Positions 31,083 through 42,728 of a stretch of 64,000 bases of DNA are shown piece by piece. The translations under genes were made by a program, and so were the position numbers. How positions within the stretch are numbered: the stretch's first letter is position 1; each line of letters begins with the position of its first letter. Under the pieces are notes generated by a model. The model saw only the letters and a program-made list of their open reading frames with translations, did not search any database and had not been told where the DNA came from. The stretch comes from Metellina segmentata (lineage: Eukaryota; Arthropoda; Arachnida; Araneae; Tetragnathidae): NCBI GenBank assembly GCA_947359465.1, contig OX375877.1:75838698-75902697 (forward strand), in the 5' to 3' direction.

Positions 31083-31733
31083 CTAGGGGGGCTGCCCCCT
31101 GCTCGCTAACTCTCGCCAACCCCCGGAGGATTGCTTCGCAATCCTCATTGGTTCGCTGCGCGAACCTATGCTCGCTTCGCTCGCCTCAATGAAGACATGT
31201 GTCCTAGCAAAAGGGATTGTTTACAAAATATGTTACCAAAAAAATGTTTTTTCAAATCTAAATTTGCTGTATTACAGAAAAAATATATACATTATCTCTA
31301 AAATCAGAATTCAAATGAAAACTTTGTGCAAATTTTGACTTGAAATGTGAGCGTTGCTTTGGAAATTGAATACCCAGCATGTTGTTTGTGTGTACATTTT
31401 CCCAGCACTCAAACGACCCACACTTTTTCATTGAGTTTGTTGCCGAAAGTTGTAGTGCAAGCGTCTTGTTGAACTATAATTGTTGGCCCTGAAAAGGACC
31501 GTTTTTTAAATGGCCCTGAAAAGATCCTCCGCTTTCTTTGATTTCTATTATAAACTAACTGCAACAGCTCATTAAAATTTCCTTTTTTTTTCAATAAAAT
31601 TTCATCCGATAACGCTATAAATTCAATCGATGCGCGAGACTTCGCGATAAACAAACAATCGTACAGTGTTGCCAAAACGCGATTACAAATAACGTCTTTT
31701 TTGCGTGCCACGTAAGAGAATTATATATATAGA
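31083..31733 (-). mobile_element. Non-autonomous Helitron with histone-type stem-loops, 651 bp
   Basis: The 5' end (31733) reads TCTATATATATAATTCTC after A. The 3' end has a GGGGGCAGCCCCC-type hairpin and CTAG at 31083-31086 before T. Both ends and the A|T target fit Helitrons. The interior has an ORF of 100 codons (31711-31409) with no helicase or Rep motif, and two histone-3'-end-like hairpins. Confidence 0.88.
31485..31527 (-). other. Two histone mRNA 3' stem-loop-like motifs
   Basis: The minus strand carries GGTCCTTTTCAGGGCC (31500-31485): a 6-bp stem with one G-U pair and a TTTC loop, fitting the replication-dependent histone 3' stem-loop consensus. GGATCTTTTCAGGGCC (31527-31512) is a weaker second copy with one stem mismatch. 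A purine-rich CAAAGAAAGCGGAGG lies just upstream of the pair, not downstream as in a normal histone gene. Confidence 0.6.
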
Positions 31734-31987
31734 TAAAACAAAACGTTTCATTAAAGCATGTTACTTATTAAATTGAAATCATTAAAAATAAATAACCCCT
31801 GGGAAAGAATTAATAGCTTAAAAAATCTACTTTTATCAAAAATGTTTCGTAAAGGTTTAATAAAACATAATTTATAGTTTCTGGTGATATACTTTGCAAC
31901 GTTAAAATCAATATAACAAACAAAAATCTGGCTAATCAGTTTATTAATGTAGGAGGTTGTAAAAAATGTTATAGGCTCTTTGTAATT

Positions 31988-32298
31988 TGGTAATTTTTTA
32001 ATTAAAGTCGTACTAGAGCAACACAACGGGCTATTGGCGACGGTCCGGGATAGATCCTCAAGTAAAAAATCTAATGTCAAGGCCTCGTAACTTTGAACCA
32101 TGGTCAGATCACAGAACAACACCTGAGCTGGCGCCCCACTCTCCAAACTTCCACTCCAACCCAACGTGAGGACTTTCATCCACGACAGATTTAAGGTGCA
32201 CCAGCCGCCCCTACACCATACGCTTATCCATGCACTGACCCGGATTCGAACCAGGAACCTTTCGAGAGACTTACACCGTAACACGTTGACTGCCGGTT
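31988..32298 (-). mobile_element. tRNA-derived SINE, head type A
   Basis: B-box complement GGATTCGAACCAGGAACC near 32235 and body to GGTAATTTTTTAATTAAAG at the left. Diverged, near full length. Confidence 0.88.
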
Positions 32299-32722
32299 AG
32301 GTTATATAAGGATGTATTGATAGTTATTGCTCCCGACGTAGAAAAGGTTTTTTTCCCAGAAGCCAGTACCAGAACCACGCAAATACCAAATTAGATTGGC
32401 GAATCTCAGCCAACTAATTTCAATTTCTTCATTTGTTACAGGTTTATTAGATTGCATTATCCTATATTGGGGGCGTGAAGGCCCTGTGGACTATCGTCTG
32501 TACAGCTCAAATTACAAGATTGATTTTTAATAACTAATAAATCTCTTAATTCGAAAAACCACATACCTTTACAACTAGCTTGTAACCTTTACTCCACGCC
32601 GATACCAGCAGACACAGCTAGTATATAATGCCAATTGAAGCGGATAATAAATGTTGAGGCGCAGCTCTTCCCGCGCGAACGCATGACTGGCTACAGTGAC
32701 ATCACTGTATACCACGCGCTGG

Positions 32723-32773
32723 CGCGTGATAGACTCCAGTATTGACTTCATATCACGCGCTGGCGCGAGATCG
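32723..32773. repeat. Two GC-rich palindromic motifs
   Basis: CACGCGCTGGCGCGTGAT and TCACGCGCTGGCGCGAGAT occur about 31 bp apart. Each is a near-palindrome in otherwise AT-rich DNA, which could be a protein-binding site pair. Confidence 0.5.
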
Positions 32774-32869
32774 GCATTGAAAGTGCTAACCACCAGACAG
32801 GTGGGTCAGCTTGAAGTTCTTAGAGCACCAAAGTAATAAAACCGAAATGATTTCACTATTCGATTAATT

Positions 32870-32935
32870 GGCTGTTTTGGGGTTTTTTGGCGCAAGGGTC
32901 ATATTTGATCAAGCTGCGCCAAACACAAGGCGAAG
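32870..32935 (+). repeat. Dispersed GGCGCA/TGCGCC repeat, copy 2
   Basis: GGGTTTTTTGGCGCAAGGG, TCATATTTGATCAAG, CTGCGCCAAACACAAGG. Confidence 0.7.
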
Positions 32936-33494
32936 TTACGTAACAAATATGAAGAAGAAAGAAGAGGGATCGGGTTAAAAGTAGGAAAATATTACTTGAG
33001 TATTCCGGGAGCGCGACCCCAATGTACTAAAGAGTAAATCCCGTGGGGAAAAAAAGATTACTCGAGTACCTCGGGTCCTTGAAGCCCGAACACCGAATGG
33101 ATATGTGCCCGCGATACACAATTCAAAAGACCGTTCACCTGAAAATTCATAATTCTTAAAATAAATATGTCTAAACAGTTTTTTTTTTATTCGATATGGT
33201 TCGTAAAATAAGATTTTCAAATTACTGATCCATATTTGAGTCCCTATCTTGAATAAACATTAAATAATAAAATTATACTATTAGTACAAAAATCTCTTGG
33301 TATTGATATCGTTGGAAGGCTAGGCTAGAAAGTAGTTTTAATGTTTGAAAACTTTGAAACGTTTCTAAGTTGAAATGAATCACAGTATATATTTCTAATG
33401 TTTCTCCTCATTGTAGTAGACAATCTGGCTCAGTTGGAATTCAAATGTCCTTCGAATAACACGGAAGCTGAGAAATATTGCATAGTAAAACACA

Positions 33495-33915
33495 CCGTTT
33501 GCGTATCTTCACTTTCGCATCACTATTTGCAATTCTTCCCACAACCGCTTGTGTATATTGACATCTATCCATCACTGTTTAAGTCTTTGGCTTATCTAAA
33601 AAGTTTGCGTATCTTCACTTTTGCATCACTGTTTACAATTCTTCCCACCACCGCTTGTGTATATTGACATCTATCCATCACTGTTTGAGTCTTCGGCTTT
33701 TCAAAAAAGTTTGGGTACCTTAACATTTACATCACATAGTTCACGAATCTTCACCTTTCCATCACCGTTTGCGAATCTTTATCATTCCTTTACCGTTTGC
33801 GTATCTTCAATTATCCATCATCGCGCGCGTTTGAGCATCCTCGCGTTTCTATCATCGTTTGTGTCTTTCCACCTTCACCATCATATTTGCGTATCTTCAC
33901 TTTTCCATCCCTCTT
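33495..33915. repeat. Tandem array with ~28-bp monomer and 106-bp higher unit
   Basis: Monomers resemble CCATCACCGTTTGCGTATCT plus TCACTTT. The block beginning GTTTGCGTATCTTCACT at 33497 repeats at 33603 (106 bp). A last monomer reappears at 34448-34495 beyond an insertion. Confidence 0.82.
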
Positions 33916-34447
33916 AAGCCGGGAACAGAAAGTGCTTAAAACAGCGATGTACGTTACAGAACAAACAGAGTATTTGCAGGACAATTTTCCTTAATTTTAT
34001 TAAAATTTTGGCGAAACGATGTTCGATGATACTAGTTACGATGTTCTGCAGTGCAAAGCGCGCTACTTGCCACACCAGTTTTTATTTTCTAGCTACGGAA
34101 TAACCTCTTTACACTGCTCAAATTACCACAAACACATTTTAAAAAACACATCGTCTATGTTAATGACAAAATATTTAACTTCAAAAGTTTTGGACGGAAT
34201 CGCTAATTCTGAAAGTATGCCTTGGTTTTAAATAAAGTAAGTTAACTAATTTTGATGTTTTACTATAAATATGCAATGCATATTCAGCCGATAACTATGT
34301 TTTACGTCTGTTTTTGATTTTACTTCAGTATTCAAAATTCGGACAAAATGTCTGCAGAACAATTGCAATTGCTTGGAGTTGGTGTTGCAGAACAATGAAT
34401 ATAATGCTGTACCTGGGCTCTTGAGTACCTTTCTGTATCTTGAGTAC
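33916..34447 (+). pseudogene. Unknown gene-like fragment inserted in a tandem array
   Basis: A 70-codon frame (34019-34231) of balanced composition ends in NTSSMLMTKYLTSKVLDGIANSES. Just beyond, GTAAGTTAAC (34239) looks like a splice donor, and TTTTGATTTTACTTCAG (to 34328) like an acceptor. The same exon-intron-exon arrangement, inverted, lies at 52735-53010. I do not recognise the family. It may be a DNA transposon with an intron or a dispersed gene fragment. Confidence 0.4.
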
Positions 34448-34559
34448 ACTTTTTATCATCGTTTGGACGCCTTCACTTTTCCATTTCGTTTGCGTGTAGT
34501 TGACACAACATGCATAACTTTCTTTTAAATTGTTGATTTACATTTAAACATCACGAGCT

Positions 34560-35055
34560 TATTATGCTTAAAAGAGCGGTCGCCAAGGAAAGTCGAACTC
34601 GATACATCCAGCGACAATGAAGCGGTGATTGTGTTTCCAGAAGACGAACAGGAGATGTCTCGGGGTCAATGCTTTCTCAGAATCCAAGATTTGTCATTCG
34701 ATGTAAAGTGAACTTCGGTATCGAATTCTCTGATAAAAGTCGAAGGATTCATTTACCCATAGACAAAAGATGTGTCAATGTTACAGGCTGTCATTTGCTA
34801 TGAGCATCAATACGCCCTGTTTGCTTTGCAACCGGTTTGCCCGCTTTCTTTACTGATCAACTCGAATAATAAATGTGGGCCATTACCTTGGGAGAAGGGT
34901 TTCTCAACTTACGCTGCTGAAAAACAAATTTTAAAAAGTCTGATCTGCCAATGTCTGAAAGTCCGTACTTTATGTAGTTGATACTCTTTGAACTGAGATA
35001 GCTAGACGAATTCCTCGAATCTTAAACGGGACCTTGGGATGGCGTTTATGAAATA
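34560..35055. other. Gene-free stretch, decayed coding-like text
   Basis: At 34571-34710 one plus frame reads an acidic segment (SSDNEAVIVFPEDEQEM) before a stop. No family is recognised. Confidence 0.3.
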
Positions 35056-35647
35056 CTAGCAGGCCAGCCCGGAGTTGCCCGTGACAGTTCTTTTCGTGTC
35101 CTTACTGATACTAAAAATATTGAAAAGAAAAAAGAATAATTTTAAGAATGAGTCACACGTACACCCGACACGACACGGGCATGTCGCAAATTCACATAAA
35201 ATTCGGACAACCCGAGGTATTGTTCTGATGTAAACTTTTCAGCAGATTTCAAATCCGCTGAAATTTTTACTCTATCTTTAACGATCGCGAGGATAGAAAC
35301 TTGGATTAAAGAATAAAAAAAGGAATAATCGCCAGACCAAATTTTTTATTTGTTTTGTTTCGCTTCGCTGGAATTGTTTGTGCTCAGGAAATGAAAGGAA
35401 AATAAATAAATATAGAAGCTGTGATCTCTTTACACTGTTGCCATTCTAAGGAAAATAAATAATAAATAATTGCCAATAAATTAATTTTAAAATGTTCTTG
35501 ATTAAATTTTAAAATTCGGGCTTCGCACAAAATTCGCATAACATTAGGAGTACCTGTGTGCCTAATTCCAGGACTGTAAGTGGCATAGATGGTCTGAATA
35601 CACACAGACACATACACATACAGACACTTTCCTTATAATAGTAGAGA
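35056..35647 (-). mobile_element. Non-autonomous Helitron, 592 bp
   Basis: The 5' end at 35647 reads TCTCTACTATTATAAGGAAAG after A. The 3' end is CTAG at 35056-35059 before T, preceded by CGGGCAACTCCGGGCTGGCC. Same family as 30186-30746. Confidence 0.88.
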
Positions 35648-37424
35648 TTAGGTATTCATGCAAAAATGTTAAAACGATCAAAGTTGCATTACATAAACGC
35701 ATTGAGCTTGTTATTCTTCGGAGATAGAACCCATGCAAACATTTAGGTAGACGTATAGGGGGCTTTACTTCAAGATCGTACCTTGAATACTTCTCAAGTA
35801 ATCTTAAGCAGCAAATTTTTTTTCAAATTTATCATAAAACTCTCACACTTACAGTAATGTTTTCTTTACAATGTCACTCCATGGTTATGCAAATTAGTGA
35901 TATTCATGGGAATTGATACGCGATTATATGTTTTGAATAATAATTTACGATTGACCAATATTAAAGTTTATTTATAGTTTTCATTAAAAACGGGACAACA
36001 CACACAAATTGGACGTTTTTATTGAAACGACGGGACGGTCGGGAAACAAGAAAAGAGAAGGTGTTGTACCATTCAAAATGGTTCGAATAGTCCGCCGTTT
36101 GGTCTATTAGCCCACGTGTTGCAAAACTGAATTAAAGAAACCAAACCAAACCTGGTAGCCGTTAATGACAAGCTTATTTGAGTTTTATCTATAAAAACCG
36201 GTATAAAAGCTACCTTTAAATAGTGAATCGTTACTCACCATACCTCAATTCCTCATTATTCTCAATTTAATTTGATGACTAAACCAGTTTACTGTAGTCT
36301 TGAGAAAATAATGCGATCAAATAATTTTTTTCCGTAATATTATGTCACTGCATACGTCAGCAGTTAGACACCACATAGTTTATTTTTATGATTATAAAAT
36401 AAGTATCTCTTTGAAAATCACCAATCTCAAATTAGGGCATCATGTTGCCGATGTAATTTATAAAATAAACGTTTCATATTTTGTCAAGAAAAGAGACAGT
36501 TTGAACAGAGTTTGTAATAATTGAAAATTAGTGTAAAACGATTATTTTGTTTCTGTCAAGATTTCTGAATATTCGAAATTTTAATTCTCACTTAAACAGG
36601 GATTAGGAATAAACAGGAAATAAAAAATGATACTGAATTAAACAATTCCAATCAATTGATTTTTCAGCATTCACCATTAGAGATACATTCTTGAATCCAT
36701 TCTCTAACCTTATCTTTTCTTAAAGTACAAGGATTTAATTTATTTTTCTTCTGTCAAAATTAATTAATTGAATTTATAATTCTGAAAAATGCAATATAAA
36801 CTGTTTTAGGGAATGATTTTTCCTTCAAATGTAAAGGGCATACTTTATGTTTAAAAGCATTTTACATCTTTTCTGTTTTAGGATTTTAGAAGTATTTTTG
36901 ATTAATCTTAAAAAGTATTCATTTGAGCATCTATAAAAGTAACAATAAATAATTTTTTATACAACTACAACTAACAATTAAATATTTTTAAGTTTTACAA
37001 TTGCACAAAAATTTGTGCATATTCAGAAAATAATTTCGTACGTGGGCCCAACTTACAATTCCTCGGATACGTATATCCAGAATATAATTTAATTATTTCT
37101 TTTTATTATCTATTTTTATAAATTAATTAATTATTTACCGGTATTCTACTTCAACCAAAATGGAGTATTACAAAATGGCCATTAAATTTAATGATGTTTT
37201 AAAGGTTTCCAGACTACTCAACATATACATTTTACCTGTTTGATAAACGTAACTTCAATTTACACTGATCAAATTGAATAAATAAGTTTCAGTGTGTATT
37301 TTTTATTTATAGATTATTTAAAAAAACACTTAAAATATTCCGGAGGCACATAGATGGATTCCTGGTAAGCTTTAGCTATTGATCAAACTTCTATAATACT
37401 AAATGAGCGTTTTGATTAAAAAAT
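35648..37424. other. Gene-free AT-rich stretch
   Basis: No supported gene or repeat boundary. Confidence 0.45.
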
Positions 37425-37915
37425 TGGCTGGCGAATTTACGCCACACAGGAGCCTCAAGGGCTATGACGACGGTCCGGAATCAATCCTGAAGGGAAACAA
37501 ATATCCAAGGACAACATCTCTTAATCTTGAAGGGCCGACCAACCGGTATAGTGGTTAAGGTGTTAGCCTCTAGATCGGAAGGTTCCTGGTTCGAATCCGG
37601 GTCCCGGGCATGGATGTTCGTAAACGTATGGTGTAGAGGCGGCTGGTGCACCTTAAATCTGTCGTGGCCGAAAGTCCTCACGTTGGGTTGGCGTGGAAGT
37701 TTGGAGAGTGGGGTGCCAGCTCAGGTGTTGCTTCGTCATCTGACCGTGGTTCAAAATTACGAAGTGTTGTCCTCGAATCTTTCCCTTAAGGGATTGATTC
37801 CGGACCGTCGTCAATAGCCCGTTGTATTGCTCTAGTACGACGTTAACTAAAATTACCATTACATTACTTAATCTTGAAGTACGGTCAGAGGACGAGATCA
37901 ACTCCTGAGCTGTTT
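37425..37915 (-). mobile_element. Older SINE, interrupted
   Basis: Minus-strand SINE pieces at 37425-37519 (GACGACGGTCCGGAATCAAT) and 37879-37915 (GTACGGTCAGAGGACGAG) are two halves of one copy split by the younger insertion at 37532-37866. Confidence 0.8.
37532..37866 (+). mobile_element. tRNA-derived SINE, head type A, young, nested
   Basis: Full-length copy with A box TATAGTGGTTAAGG, B box GGTTCGAATCC and an ATTACC tail. The 12-bp target duplication CTTAATCTTGAA is at 37520-37531 and 37867-37878. Inserted into an older SINE of the same family. Confidence 0.96.
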
Positions 37916-38913
37916 GTAAATACGTTACGTCGCGCTTCTTGTGGTCAAGAAAAATAACGCGAAGTATCGAGGTCCAAAACAATTGCTTACTGCTATTTCC
38001 AGTAAGTAATTTTGGGATGACTTTTAATTTAACTTTTAGTAATTTAAGATAGGTAGATAGATATTTAATTTACGTCACACTTAGAGAAACACAACGGGCT
38101 ATTGGTGATGGTGAAGGATCAAACCCGTAGCGAAAGATCCATGGAAATAAAAATGATATAAGTCAGATACATTAAACTGAACTCTTTTGTTATCAAATCC
38201 AAAATACATAGTTAAATATTGTAAAATTGTACTAAATACGGGAGGATATTTTGAAAGCAAATATTCCTTCTCATGGTTACGTGTAAAGTCACGACTAAAT
38301 TCGTCAATAGTCTTAATCAGTCGAAAAAAATTAAAGCAATGCTAACCTAATAGTACGGCATTTATGAAACCTTAAAAGAAAGAAGACTGGTTCATCTAAA
38401 ATTATTTTAATGCATATTTGATGAAGGGGGTTGTATTAGCAAATCAAATGCTTTTTAGATGAGGAACTCCATGCTGAGAGTGGCACGAGGGTAGCTCATA
38501 CCTCAGGAACGTCCTTTTGAATGCGTCCCAGCAATTCCAGTAGCAGAAAATGGTAGCCAAATATTAGTATAATTAAGTAGAGCTAATATTAGCCTACTTT
38601 GCGCTAGTGGCATACAGTGAATGCAACAATGGGCCTGAACCATTTACCACAATTGAACAATCGAATACTCCTTCCTCGCTGTTGGAAAAGCAAACGAAAA
38701 GAGCATGCGATGGGGCACTAATCAGACAGAGGGTTTCTGTACGAGTGATTTTTACCGCGTTACTCCGTCACCTGCTGTGTGGAACTAGCTGTCGGTAGTT
38801 CTGTGTACTTTACGATGTCAAAGACTTTTGCGAGTCAACACAGTGATCGAAACTTGCTGTTGTTTCAGCGTCTTCGCGAAGGCGTCAGGTTTTCTCGGTT
38901 CTGAAAACCTATT
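37916..38913. other. Mostly gene-free stretch
   Basis: Holds a minus-strand SINE tail fragment at 38056-38142 (TTTAATTTACGTCACAC, CAACGGGCTATTGGTGATGG). Nothing else recognised. Confidence 0.5.
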
Positions 38914-39540
38914 TTGGAATAGCTTTGTTTGTCTTCTTTGTCTTGTCGGGATACAGTTTTACTTCTTATAGATTTCCCACTGACTAGGAAACTGTATGAT
39001 ATCTGTGTATACTAGGGAACTGTATTATATCTATGTATTCTAGTAGATTGTATGATAACTGTATAATATCGCGACTATATCTTTATGTAGAACATCATTT
39101 GGTTTCTGAGGTCTACTTAGCCTTCGTGTAGCTAAAAATGGCCAAAGAGCGACAAAACTTTTATTTTCTAATTCAGGGTAAATAGAGGTATCCCATTTGC
39201 ATTAAAAGTTTACGAGGAATATTTGCTTGGAATAGCTTTGTTTGTCTTCTTTTTGTCTTGTTGGAATACAGTTTTACTTCTTATAGATTTTCCACTGACT
39301 AGGGGACTGTATGATATCTGTGTATACTAGGGGACTGTATGATATCTATGTATACTAGTAGGATGTATGATAAATGTATAATATCGCGACTATATATATG
39401 TAGAACATCATTTGGTTTCTGAGGTCTACTTAGCCTTCGTGTAGCTAAAAATGGCCAAAGAGCGACAAAACTTTTTTTTTCTAATTCAGGGTAAATAGAG
39501 ATATCCCATTTGCATTGAAAGTTTACGAGGAATATTTGCA
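38914..39540. repeat. 313-bp tandem duplication
   Basis: The unit starting TTGGAATAGCTTTGTTTGTC at 38914 begins again at 39227 and ends near 39540. The copies are closely similar. Each includes short internal repeats of CTAGGGGACTGTATGATATC type. Confidence 0.9.
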
Positions 39541-41030
39541 TTTTTATTGGGTGAATATAAAAATTTCACTTTACATGTGTTATCCTTTGTGTTCATTGTT
39601 TCTTTAGACTTTATGTCGTTTCTTCCAATTTCAATAGCTGTAGTAGTGTCTGTAGTTATAAATGTAAATATAGTTATATGCTGATTTTTTCACATCAGGA
39701 ACAAAACACAGGTTAAATAAAAATTACTAAATTAAATATCTAAATTATATTTGATATAAACTTGTGTTTTTTACTATTATTTAGTAAAATTATTTGTATG
39801 ATCACGAAATGCGTTTGGTTACCAGATTATAAGATTCATTCTACTTAATGTAAGAGCAAGCGTCTTCTACACGTAAATGAAATTGTTCTAAAAGTAGAAG
39901 TTGAATCATTAAAACACCCCCTAGAATATCCAATCAATTTAAAAAACCTGCATGTTTTTCAGGAATTCATTACAAATTCTAGTTTTATTATTAAAAATAA
40001 ATTAATCAAATGTATTAATCTATATCATATGATACTACTAGATATTTTTTACTTAATAACGTTATTTAATTCAGTAGGTCAACAAAAGTATTTTTCTTTG
40101 TGTAGTAATGTGTATAAATACACCAGTTAATCCTATTACTCAACAGCAGAAATATATTAGTTGCACTCTATAGATCATTATGTCATTTTGAATGCTATTA
40201 TTAAATATTAGATACACTGGAATTATTTAGAACTGAAAAAAAATATTTATCTCACTTAGAGCTTAGAACTACATATTGCATTATCCCGGCGAATTTCTAA
40301 TTACTTATTCTGAATTTTATCTCTATATCCTCTCCCTGTGTAAACGTTTAAGTTTTCATATAAATTCCTTTATGAACATTCTCTTTAACCTTGAATACTT
40401 TCAACATCTTATGGAAATTCAAACATTTATAGATACTATATACTTATAATAAACATACTAATAATAGTTAAAAAACATAAGTTAAACAACTTTTTTCATT
40501 AAATTTCATAAAACTTTGTAAATTGTCGACTCGGAGCATAAAATCATTTACTGAAATTTTTTCGGGGACACTAAAAATACACTAGAAATACATTCTCTTT
40601 ACTGTCTCTTACTGTTACTTCTCTCATCTGTTGTGAAAAACTACATATTTCATAACTTTCATTTTTTCACCAAATATTAATGTTTAGTCTTTAAACACGT
40701 GTGACTGTAAATATTGCTTTTTTCCCCCGTCAGTTAACGGGTTTCTGCACTTAGCCGACGACTCCATCCAGTTTATAATTCCATCTAGCTATGAATATTT
40801 TCAATATGAATTGCAAACATAAATATTACGAAAAAACTGACAATATCAGAAAGTTAAGTAAATTAAGCTAAGATTTAACCACCCAACTAGCTTTCACTTC
40901 TGTGAAAAATGTGTTATTACATTGTTCCTCTTTTTAAACAGCGAATTTCAACCGGTGTTCTAAGATTCATTTCATTCTAACGGTTTAGTTTTGAGCATTT
41001 GACAAGTGTGTTCACAAAAAATTGCAAGCA
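39541..41030. other. Gene-free AT-rich stretch
   Basis: Long AT-rich sequence without recognisable features. Confidence 0.5.
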
Positions 41031-41034
41031 ACAC

Positions 41035-41390
41035 TGTAGTGTTACCTTAGGAGGTCCCTCTGACCACAGCTTTCATGGTGGTCCATGAATTTATGGCCGG
41101 ATGGGGGTATCCCCTTCTCTTTGGGCGATAGCGGCCTCGGAAGAACGTGTGGGGTCTTCTCTCGAGAAAAGGAGAATCGTGGAAAACCGAAACGTGAGCG
41201 GACGCAGGACGACTCTGCTCCGGATTGAAGCCGCGGGACTGAACCCCTAATTTGTACAATATCTATTAGCCTCGAAATAGTTTTAACTTATATGTATTCT
41301 TCTATAATTAATTAAATGTGCTGTAATTCTAAATGTCTTTTTAATTATCTTCAAGCCACTCGCCACGCAAACTATACCCACGACGTTACA
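41035..41390 (-). repeat. Solo LTR, 356 bp, inverted copy
   Basis: Reverse-complement counterpart of 24340-24695, the same length and closely similar, with its own 4-bp target duplication ACAC (41031-41034, 41391-41394). Confidence 0.9.
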
Positions 41391-41929
41391 ACACCCATAT
41401 AAATAATTTTGTGTATTTATTTTTATTACAAAGTATCATGAATAAATAGCTTCAATAATATTATTTAAAAATCAGCTTTTGAGCAAAAAAAAAAAAAAAA
41501 TGGGGAAGGTAATTACAATTGTTCTATTTGTTAATCAAACAAAATTGTAGCTTTTTTTTAGTCAGATTGTCAAAAAGTATAACGTATTTGGCATACCACA
41601 GAATTCAAGTAATCAGTTTATTTGTGCTGTGAGATGAAGAAGGTTGTAAATAGCTGTTTTTGAAAAAATTTCACTTAAACACCGTTTTCTCTGTTATTTT
41701 CTATCATTCCTCAGTGTAATAAGAACTTCATCGATAACAATATGCTAAGCCAAATCTTCTGTCTTTTTTTTGTAATCCTGTTTCTACACTAGATCAACTC
41801 AGCAGAAACAGACTCGACAGTGCAATAGAAACAATTACCTTTTCAACGTAAACCCAACGACATGAGAATTCCATCCAACCCCGATCAAAAAAAAAGCAAA
41901 CACACCTTTTCCCATTGAAGAGAGAAAAA

Positions 41930-42219
41930 CGAAAACACAAAAACCAGAAAAAAAGAGAGTTCACCCTATCTCTCCGAATGTCCCATTCACAGGTGAGACG
42001 GAGCGAACACCGCCAAATGCTGGCAACCCAGTCTACCAAGTCGGGCGGAGAAGCAGCCAATGGGAATGGACCGGCTTGGATAGACTTCGTAGGAGGTGAA
42101 CATCGGAGAAAGGACAGAGAGTAGAACGTAAAGGGAACAGTCGTAGAAGGTCTTGTGTTTACTAAGTTTCGTATTTTGTACGACGATCATGGGGAGCTTT
42201 TAAGTGACACTTTTCGGAC
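41930..42219 (+). promoter_or_regulatory. Candidate promoter and 5' UTR
   Basis: GC-richer stretch upstream of the signal-peptide exon. It has GGGCGG near 42042 and a CCAAT box (AGCCAATGGGAATGG) near 42056. No obvious TATA box. Role inferred from position. Confidence 0.35.
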
Positions 42220-42301
42220 ATGGATACCAAAATACTTATCAACGCAGTCCTCGTCCTAGTGGTTGCCTCACAGGTGGTGGTCAGTATTCGTGAAGAAAAA
42301 G
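42220..42301 (+). CDS. First coding exon: signal peptide of a secreted or membrane protein (partial)
   Basis: An ATG opens 27 codons and one base, then a strong splice donor (G|GTGAGT, donor 42302-42307). The peptide starts MDTKILI, runs through a hydrophobic stretch (INAVLVLVVASQVVV) and continues SIREEK: short basic start, about 15-residue hydrophobic core, small residues at the end, as in a signal peptide. The exon ends in phase 1. The upstream DNA looks like a promoter. The mature protein is unknown. The gene would extend to the right across an intron now filled with repeats; one in-phase candidate continuation is at 50207-50277. If not spliced, the frame runs to 42408. Confidence 0.55.
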
Positions 42302-42307
42302 GTGAGT

Positions 42308-42728
42308 TTTTTCCAGAGTTCTTATTCGGGCGAGTTCTTTTCCGCGTGCTTGCCCACGTGAAACTGCGCTTACGACTGTTTTACGTTTTGTTGTGCCCTG
42401 CAGCGTAGGGGTGTGGATGCTTTTGTAGTAAAAGAAGGCCTTTACATATGAGGTCTTCCGTGAAAACGGGTTTGTGCGAACTGCTACTTAATCTCCGGCC
42501 CATCAGCGACATTTAATTTCATTTGGATCTAAACAAACCCACCTGTTGAAGTTTTTCTCATAACTCAGCAGAGCATTTTAAATTTCACTGTTTTCTCTCA
42601 AAATACCCACTCCCCATAACATGAAACAAAGCTGGCTTGATTAAAAAATACGTAATTACCATAACTTCTTGAAAAAATGCGCTTAGGTATATCGAGTTTA
42701 CGGATGTATCGCAAATATATATCGATTT
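42308..42728. other. Putative intron start, no feature
   Basis: Sequence after the donor. Nothing recognised before the SINE fragment. Confidence 0.4.

Larger units (their letters stand above)
32299..33490. other. Gene-free stretch
   Basis: Contains the repeated CACGCGCTGGCGCG motif (32723-32773) and one dispersed GGCGCA repeat (32870-32935). No supported gene. Confidence 0.45.

Noticed and set aside
37527..37817. ORFs of 60-96 codons recurring at 37.5, 49.7, 53.9, 56.9 and 57.7 kb
   Set aside because: They are translations of the same SINE body in different copies and strands, not genes.
41794..42060. 88-codon minus ORF opposite the signal-peptide exon's upstream region
   Set aside because: Antisense to probable promoter/UTR, low-complexity, no domain.
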